Assembly (NCBI GenBank): GCA_900539465.1
Contig: UQCF01000024.1
Coordinates: forward strand, 1-17,073
DNA: 17,073 nucleotides
Direction: 5' to 3'
Origin: an uncultured Ruminococcus sp.
GTDB taxonomy: Bacteria > Bacillota > Clostridia > Oscillospirales > Acutalibacteraceae
This document shows positions 1-7,300 of this stretch, in pieces. Numbering within the stretch: the first letter of the stretch is position 1; every line of letters starts with the position of its first letter. The notes under the pieces are model-generated. The model saw only the letters and a program-made list of their open reading frames with translations. It was not told the DNA's origin and ran no database searches. The position numbers and the translations under genes were made by a program.

Positions 1-26
1 ACCATATCAGCCCGTTTAGATATAGC

Positions 27-61
27 AAAAGCCCGGAAAACCTTGATTTTCCGGGCTTTTT
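27..61 (-). terminator. Intrinsic terminator of the rplM-rpsI operon
   Basis: An inverted repeat (AAAAGCCCGGAAAA at 27-40 and TTTTCCGGGCTTTT at 47-60) forms a perfect 14-bp stem with a 6-base loop about 30 bases past the rpsI stop. Read on the minus strand the stem ends in a T-rich tract. The hairpin has A/T flanks on both sides, so it could also stop plus-strand transcripts. Confidence 0.9.
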
Positions 62-91
62 GAAGCATTTTGATATAGTCTGAGCAGTCGA

Positions 92-490
92 TTATCGCTT
101 GCTGAACTGCGGAGCGCGACGAGCTGCTTTGAGACCGTATTTCTTTCTCTCTTTCATTCTGGGGTCTCTGGTGAGGAAGCCTGCCTTCTTGAGAGCGGGA
201 CGAAGAGACTCGTCATACTGAAGAAGTGCTCTTGCTATACCGTGACGGATAGCGCCTGCCTGACCTGTAACTCCGCCGCCTGCAACGCGGCAAACAACGT
301 CAAACTTTTCTGTTGTGCCGGTCAACTCGAGAGGCTGACGAACGATGAGCTTAAGTGTATCAAGACCGAAATAATCATCAATATCTCTGTCGTTGATTGT
401 TACCTTACCTGTGCCTGCATAAACGCGGACTCTGGCGATTGATTTTTTTCTGCGGCCTGTGCCGTAAAAATAAGGATTAGAATCGTACAT
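92..490 (-). CDS. rpsI: 30S ribosomal protein S9
   Basis: This is ribosomal protein uS9, part of the head of the 30S subunit, whose C-terminal tail reaches toward the P-site tRNA. The 132-residue length is normal for the family. Recognisable family features are the N-terminal YFYGTGRRKKSIARVRV segment, the GGGVTGQAGAIRHGIARAL core and the basic tail ending in APQFSKR, whose final SKR is the conserved P-site contact. It lies 18 bases behind rplM on the same strand, the usual bacterial L13-S9 pairing, and a purine-rich site (GGGAGG on the minus strand, about 8 bases before the ATG) supports the start. No promoter is visible between the two genes, so it should be co-transcribed from the rplM promoter. 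Confidence 0.98.
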   Translation of the reverse strand: MYDSNPYFYGTGRRKKSIARVRVYAGTGKVTINDRDIDDYFGLDTLKLIVRQPLELTGTTEKFDVVCRVAGGGVTGQAGAIRHGIARALLQYDESLRPALKKAGFLTRDPRMKERKKYGLKAARRAPQFSKR

Positions 491-508
491 TAAAATAGCC
501 TCCCTTCA

Positions 509-937
509 TTAAAGTTCCCAAGCTTCGGGCTTCTGAGCCGCATGCTTGTGGTCTGCACCTGCGTATACGCGAAGTCTGGTGAGAGCCTTGCGACCGATTA
601 CCGAGTCGGGAATCATACCTTTAACTGCAAGCTCCATTGCAAAAACGGGCTTTGTACGCATAAGGGTGCTGTACTTAACCTTTTTCATGTTGCCGATGTA
701 GCCTGTGTGATGATAATACATTTTCTGATCGAGTTTGTTGCCGGTGAGAACGGCTTTCTCTGCGTTAATGATGATGACATGATCGCCGCAGTCTGCATGG
801 GGAGCAAACTCTACCTTGTGCTTACCGCGAAGAAGAACGGCTGCCTGAGCTGCTACGCGGCCCATGGGCTTGCCTGCTGCGTCAAGCACATACCATTTAC
901 GAACTATGTCGCCTGCTTTAGGCATATAAGTTGACAT
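509..937 (-). CDS. rplM: 50S ribosomal protein L13
   Basis: This is ribosomal protein uL13, an early-assembling protein of the 50S subunit that binds 23S rRNA. The 142-residue length matches the family. Typical signatures include the WYVLDAAGKPMGRVAAQAA start, the GDHVIIINAEK segment, the KMYYHHTGYIGNMK motif, and MIPDSVIGRKALTRLRVYAG near the C-terminus. The minus-strand Shine-Dalgarno AACGGAGG ends about 8 bases before the ATG, which fixes the start. It is the first gene of the rplM-rpsI operon and has its own near-consensus promoter with a short untranslated leader of about 30 bases, so there is no room for the structured L13-leader RNA known from some Firmicutes. Confidence 0.98.
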   Translation of the reverse strand: MSTYMPKAGDIVRKWYVLDAAGKPMGRVAAQAAVLLRGKHKVEFAPHADCGDHVIIINAEKAVLTGNKLDQKMYYHHTGYIGNMKKVKYSTLMRTKPVFAMELAVKGMIPDSVIGRKALTRLRVYAGADHKHAAQKPEAWEL

Positions 938-971
938 AAACTTAACCTCCGTTAATTTTTTCTGCTCGGAT

Positions 972-1000
972 ATACTACCACAAGGGCTTTATAAAGTCAA
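972..1000 (-). promoter_or_regulatory. Promoter of rplM-rpsI
   Basis: On the minus strand there is a -35 box TTGACT (complement of 995-1000), a 17-base spacer and a -10 box TAGTAT (complement of 972-977). This is close to the sigma-A consensus with ideal spacing. Transcription should begin near 965, about 28 bases before the rplM start. Confidence 0.85.
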
Positions 1001-1212
1001 GAGTAAATTTTCTGAATTTTTAATTTAACATTTCGATGCTCGATTTTTCTTCATTTTTCTCTCGTTTTCATGCTAAATGCTCAATTTTAATTTTTAAAAT
1101 TTTTTGTTTGTTACTTTTGACAGAATACAAAATGCCGAATTGTGCAGGTTTAACGAAGTTTGCGTTACAGGCACAAAAGGCGGTAAAAGTCAAAATATAT
1201 CGACTCTTTCAA

Positions 1213-1256
1213 TTGACTTTGCTTTATATACTATGGTATACTTTATACCGTATAAT
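1213..1256 (+). promoter_or_regulatory. Promoter of the giant surface-protein gene, with embedded dyads
   Basis: A -35 box TTGACT (1213-1218), an 18-base spacer and a -10 box TATACT (1237-1242) make a good sigma-A promoter. A second -10-like TATAAT lies at 1251-1256 but has no matching -35. Three perfect inverted repeats surround it. AAAGTCAA (1186-1193) pairs with TTGACTTT (1213-1220), which contains the -35. GGTATA (1235-1240) pairs with TATACC (1244-1249), which covers the -10. GCATTAC (1258-1264) pairs with GTAATGC (1268-1274), in the early transcribed region. The boxes are read directly; a role as operators is inference. Confidence 0.7.
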
Positions 1257-1303
1257 TGCATTACTGTGTAATGCGTTATTTTCTCTGAAAGGAAGAGGGT
1301 ATA

Positions 1304-4300
1304 ATGAAAATCATAGCATGGATTCTTTCGTTATTGATGGTGTTCGTCTCGGTGCCGCCTACGGTTACCGAAGAGGCAGTTAAGTCTGCGGCGGACGTTT
1401 TGGAGTCAATATCGTTTGATTCATCGGCAGACACGGACGAAGTGACTCTCGACGCAATAACCGAGGTCAGCACATGGGACGGTTCATCTGCCGTGACACC
1501 TACTTATTCAAGCGCAGAGGGCGCTTACATAATCGACTCTGCGGCAAAGCTCAGAGGCTTTGCAAACGCGGTCACAAACGGAACTACCTATCAAGGTTCT
1601 ACCGTTAAGCTGACAGTTAACATTAACTGGAACGGCAAGGAATGGACTAAAATAGGCACAGGCAGCGACAGAGCCTTCAGGGGTACATTTGACGGCAACG
1701 GCTGCTATGTTTCTAACTATAAACACACAAGCCCCGGCGATGTTTCGGGATTCTTCGGCTTCCTCTATGGCGCAACGGTTAAAAATTTAGTGCTTAAAAA
1801 CATAACCGCCAATAACGGCAACCGTTATATAGGTTTGTTCAGCGGTTCGAGCAACGGCACAACCACAATAGATAACGTCGATATTCAAGACAGCACCTTC
1901 ACCGCAACCTACCGCAGCACAAAGGGCGGCAGGCACGGTCAGTCGGGTGTTTTGTTCGGCGTTGTGGACGGCGGCACTCTCAACATTAAAAACTGTGATT
2001 TCACAAATGTTGACGCTTCTATCAACGACACAAGAGGCGGTATAATCATAGGCAATGCATACAGCGGAGCCACCGTAAATATCACAAACTGCACACTTAA
2101 CGATGCTCAGTATGTATCAAACGATAAGGACGTCGGTCTTGCCGTAGGATGTGCGGAGGGTCCCATCAACATAGACGGGCTCACCGTTACGGGCGGTTCA
2201 AAAGTAAGCGGATGGGAAAACATCGGCTTAGTCGGCTATGCCAGCACCACCTGCTCCGCTAAAAACATAACTCTTGACGGATTTACCGTGAACAGAGTAG
2301 GTGCCAACAATGCCGGCGGTATCTTCGGTACGGCAAACGGCGCGTGTACAATTTCAAACGTCAATGCAACCAACCTTGTAATCACCACTGCCCAGAGCAG
2401 CCACGCAGGCGGTCTTGTAGGTCTTGCTAACAACGGACTTACCATATCTAATGTAAATATGACCGGCACCAAGATTACAGGCAGCGGAACCGACAACGGC
2501 GGTGTCGCAGGCTACACAAAGGGGCTTTGCTCTTATACGGATATTACTATGAACGGATTGACATTGTCCGGCGCAAGCACCACCATGGGCGGCGTTGTCG
2601 CTTACTTTAATTCCGGTGCGTCAACCACTTTCAGAAGAATAATTCTCAAGGGCAATATCAGCCTGACTAACACAGGCGGAGATAAGAGCGGTGACATCTT
2701 AGGTCAGAACGACAGCAACAACCCGCTTTATTTCTACGATATAAACACAAAAGATGCAGTTATCACGAGAAACGTAAGTGACAAGAGCTATCAGGGTCAC
2801 CTTGCAGGCGGCAGTAACGGCGATGTCACAATTTCAACTCAAAGCTATACATATAATGAATTGCCCGCACTCACAAACTTCAATCAGGGCGGTTATTATG
2901 TCGGCGGACTTATCGGCAACGGCGAGGGTAAGACCGTTACAATCAATAACACAAGAATAAACGGTGCAATCAACGTCAGAGCCGGTAAAGACAGCAGCAA
3001 CTATGAGAACGCGGGCGGACTTGTCGGCAAAGCGGGCACGGTTAACGTCAACAATGTTGTTGTCGGCGGTAATATCACCGTTCAGGGCAGCAGCTATGTC
3101 GGCGGTATTGCCGGCTACCTCAGCGGCGGATATACGGTTAAGAATTTTAACATCGGTTCTAATTCAATAAGCGTGACCGCATACGGTGAATGTGCCGGCG
3201 GTCTTGTAGGCAAGCAGGACGGTACGGGCAGCACCTGCACTGTATCTGATTTAACATTAAATAAAGTTGTTGTTTCTGCAACAGGCGCACTTGCAGCCGG
3301 CGTATGCGGTTATGCAAGAGGCGCAACAACGCTCACAAACTTTGTTATCGGATATGCCAATGTCAAGAGCACAGGCAACATTAAGGTCGGCGGCTTCTTC
3401 GGCTCAATGGATAACAAGCTTACTCTTACCAAGTGCGAGATTACGGACGGCGACATCAGAGGCTACCAGTGCGTAGGCGGCCTTGTCGGTTATTTTAATA
3501 ACTCCGGTCAGACTTTGATTATTGAGGAATGCAAAAACGGCGCGGACATTGCTTCTAACAGAACAGATTCAAGCGAGGTCAACGGCGGTATCGGCGGACT
3601 TATCGGTGAGACCTACCGCTCAAGCAGCACGTCAATCTCGGGCAGCAGCAACACGGGTAAAATCTGGAGCACCTCCGCAACCTCCAAGGTTAAATATTTC
3701 GGCGGACTTGTAGGCCTTGCTCAGACAAAGCTCACAATCTCAAGCAGCTACAATACCGGTGCTGTCAACGGCAATTCATGCAACGGCGGCATTATCGGTC
3801 ACTCAAACAGTGATCTCACGGTTCAGTATTGCTACAATAAAGGCGAAGTAAAAGCAAATTCAAGCACGATGATTTCAAGCTCATACGTTCAGGCTGGCGG
3901 TATCGCAGGTCTGATAACGGGTACGGCTACCATAGAGTATTGCTTTAACAGAGGCTATGTAAGAGGATATTCTTCCTCCGCCCACTATGTCGGCGGAATA
4001 GTAGGTCACCTCAACAACGGCAGTGCGGTTGTTCAGTATTGCTACAACACAGGCGCAGTTGCTTACAGCACACTCACAAACACATCTTACAGCTCGGGCT
4101 ATTTCAGAGGTACCGTTGCAGGTAAAAACACAGCCGGTACAATCCGTTACTGCTATTCGGATCAGGGCAGTGCTTCATATCTTTACGGCTCAAATGCAGG
4201 TACGGTAACAGGCAATAATTATGTTGCCTCCGCAAACCTCAAAGGCTCAAAGTATGTTTCAAACACTCAACTCGGTACTGTATATTACACTACCGACGAC

Positions 4301-7300
4301 ACTATGAAGAATAACGGCTATCCGATTCTTTATTGGATGGGTGATCCCTTTAAACAGAACGACGAGGGCGTATGGGAAATCTGGACTGTCGGTCATTACA
4401 GCCAGTTCCTCAGCAAAGTAAACACCGGCACTACCTTTGCGGGCGAAAAGGTCAGACTTATGGCTGATGTTGATTTGAGTACGCTTGAATCAACAACTTC
4501 AATCGGCGGCAACGGCTCAAAGAACTACGGCTTCAGAGGCATTTTTGAGGGTAACAACTTCTCGTTCCTCAACTTTAACCTTGATAACGGCAGCACCTCA
4601 TACACAGGCTTTTTCGGCTATGTAAACGGCGCAACAATCAAAGACCTTACGCTTGACGGCTTCAAAATCAAGGGCGGTCAATACACGGGCGGATTTGTAG
4701 GCTATGCAGAAGGCAGCTGCACATTCACAAACCTTAAAATCAAAAACGGAATCAGCGTCAGCGGCGGCGAGGATACGGGCGGAGTTATCGGATACAGCTT
4801 AAATAAGCTCACTCTTAACGGCTTCACCGCAACCGGAACCATAGACGTGAACTGCGGGCAGTATTCTGGCGGTATTCTCGGCGCAACTCCGGAAAATATT
4901 GAGTTTAAAAACATTTCTCTCGGCGCGGTTGATATTGACGCAACATCAAGCTATATCGGCGGCGTTGCAGGTCTTATAGACGGCACGGCGGCTTCAAGCA
5001 TCAACAAAATCTCGGCAACGGGCGAAATTAACGTATACACATCATCGGGTTCTTCAATCGGCGGAATTGTCGGCAGAACCGACGGCAACTTCACACTCGG
5101 AACCGCGAACGGCGATGCGGGCAGCAAGTCGGTGCTTTCAAACATTGTTGTTACTTCTGCAAACGGTCAATGTATCGGCGGTCTTTTCGGCAACCACAGT
5201 GATTCGGGAGCCGCGCACTATATATTTAACGTCAAGACAGGCGATGTTACCGTTAACGGCACCGGCGGTTATCTTTCGGGAGCAATAGCATTTTCGAGAA
5301 ACGGCGTTACCATAAACACTCTTGAAATGGGCAACATCAGGGTGAACGGCACAAACGGCCAGAGCGTAGGCGGAATTATCGGCTATGCAGGCGGCACAGT
5401 CGGTATACATAATGCATACGGTGCAAACAAGGCAGGCACAATTTATGTTAAAACAACCGGCAAATATGTCAGCGGTCTTGTTGCCGAGGTCGGTTCAAGC
5501 GTAGGAATAACCGGCTTTACAACAGGCATCATTACCGTTGACGCAGGCGGCGGAACAGACGCGGCAGGCTATGTTGCCAACTGCAGTGCGATGGTTTCGA
5601 TTACGGGCTGCACAACGCCCACTGTATATGTTTACGGCACGGGCAACACAAGAGGCGGATTGGTCGGATATGCAAATACATCTGCCACTATAAGCTCTTC
5701 ATCGCTCACAAATGCTTATATCGGCACATCAAGCTACAAAGCGGGCAGCGGTGCAGGCGGAATAGTCGGCTATTGCAACGGCAAAGTCAGCATTTCATCC
5801 ATGAATACGAATATATCAACCGTTTATTCATCAAACGAAAATGTCGGCGGTGCAATAGGCTACTGTACGGGAGCTTCAATAACAAACACATCTCTCGGCA
5901 CTGTTTCTGTTACCTCCGGCGGCAACTGCAAGGGCGGATTTATCGGAAAATCCGCAGGCAATAATGCCGTAACATTCACCGGTAGCAACTCAATAGGCGC
6001 AATAACAATGAACTCAGCGGGCTCATATGTCGGTATGTTTATCGGCTCGTGTGAGGGTATGCTCACCGTCAGCGGTCAGAATGCAACCGTTCCCAACAAC
6101 TTCACATATGTTGGCAGCGGTGACAACAATTACAGCAGAATAGGCGCAATCGCAGGCTATACAAACGGCGCAAATATCAGCGGATACGCTTTCGGCAACA
6201 TAACAATCGGTTCCGAAACAAACAGAGCCTGCAATTATAACGGCGGTTTTGTCGGTGAATGCGGCTCCTCCTTCACTCTTAAAAACTGCTCGGCAGAATC
6301 CATCAAGGTCTATGCCGCAAGCGCATATAAGGGCAGCGGCACATTCAGCCATTCATCATCCGTAAGCTACAACGGCGGCATAGTCGGCAAAGTCAACGGA
6401 AATGCAGACGTAAATACACTTGAAATCGGTTCGCTTACACTTACCTCTGAGGGTACATACGCCGGCGGTATTTCGGGCAATGTAACCGGAACAACAAAGC
6501 TTTACAATGTTTCGATTCTCGGTTCGTCATCGTCAGTCGTCAATAAAATGCCTGATACAGGCGGAATGATAGGCTATGCCGCAGGCGCGGTTACAGCCGA
6601 AAATTGCGTAAACCACGCATCTGTTACCTTTGCGGAGTGCAGAGCTTATAACGAAGAAAAGGCCTCTAAGCTGGGCGGTATTATAGGTACTCTCGGCAAC
6701 AATGCCTCAACCTTTAAAAATTGCGAAAACTACGGCACCGTAACACAAAGCGCAAGCAATTTCAATTACACAGGCGGCATTGTCGGCGCAACGTACGGTG
6801 CGGTAACCTTTACCGATTGTGCAAACTACGGCACGATTTCGGCAACAGGTGCTCATACGGGCGGTATTCTCGGCGGATTTTCGAGCAATGTTGCGGCAAC
6901 CTTCACAAATTGCACAAATACGGCCAATGTAACTGGTGCGGAGTGTGTCGGCGGTATCTGCGGACGTCAGTACAGCTCCTCCGGCGCAAGCACAAAACTT
7001 GTGAACACAGGTAATATCACAGGCACAAGTTATTATGTCGGCGGTATTTTCGGCGCGATAGATAATGATACAGATGTCAGATATGCCTACAACTGGGGCA
7101 ACGTAAAAGGCTCTGCCTCGGCGGTCGGCGGCATAGTCGGCAGACACAACAGCTCCCTTTCAGAGGTTAAAGACTGCTACAATAAGGGCACTGTCAGCGG
7201 CACGTCAAACATCGGCGCAATCAGCGGCGAGCTTGCCTCGGGTGCTTCGATAAAGAACTGCTACTACCTCAACTCCTCCTGCTCTTACGGTGCGGCGTCT

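Larger units (their letters stand above)
938..1303. other. Divergent intergenic region with promoters on both strands
   Basis: This 366-base stretch has no gene that I can support. Its left part holds the rplM promoter. About 1020-1110 is a very AT-rich tract of A and T runs, which may act as an UP element or bent DNA. From 1186 to 1299 it carries the plus-strand promoter, three perfect inverted repeats and the ribosome binding site of the giant surface-protein gene. The plus-strand reading frame over 1036-1383 overlaps the start of that gene, has no plausible Shine-Dalgarno site, and looks spurious. Confidence 0.7.

Noticed and set aside
938..1000. L13-leader autoregulatory RNA upstream of rplM
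   Set aside because: The predicted transcript start leaves only about 28 bases before the start codon, too short for that structure.
1117..1145. TTGACA at 1117 as a second promoter for the giant gene
   Set aside because: The bases 17 further on (TTGTGC) do not resemble a -10 box.
1036..1383. Plus-strand open frame of 115 codons across the promoter of the giant gene
   Set aside because: It has no ribosome binding site, overlaps the well-supported start of the giant gene in another frame, and its composition is that of AT-rich spacer.
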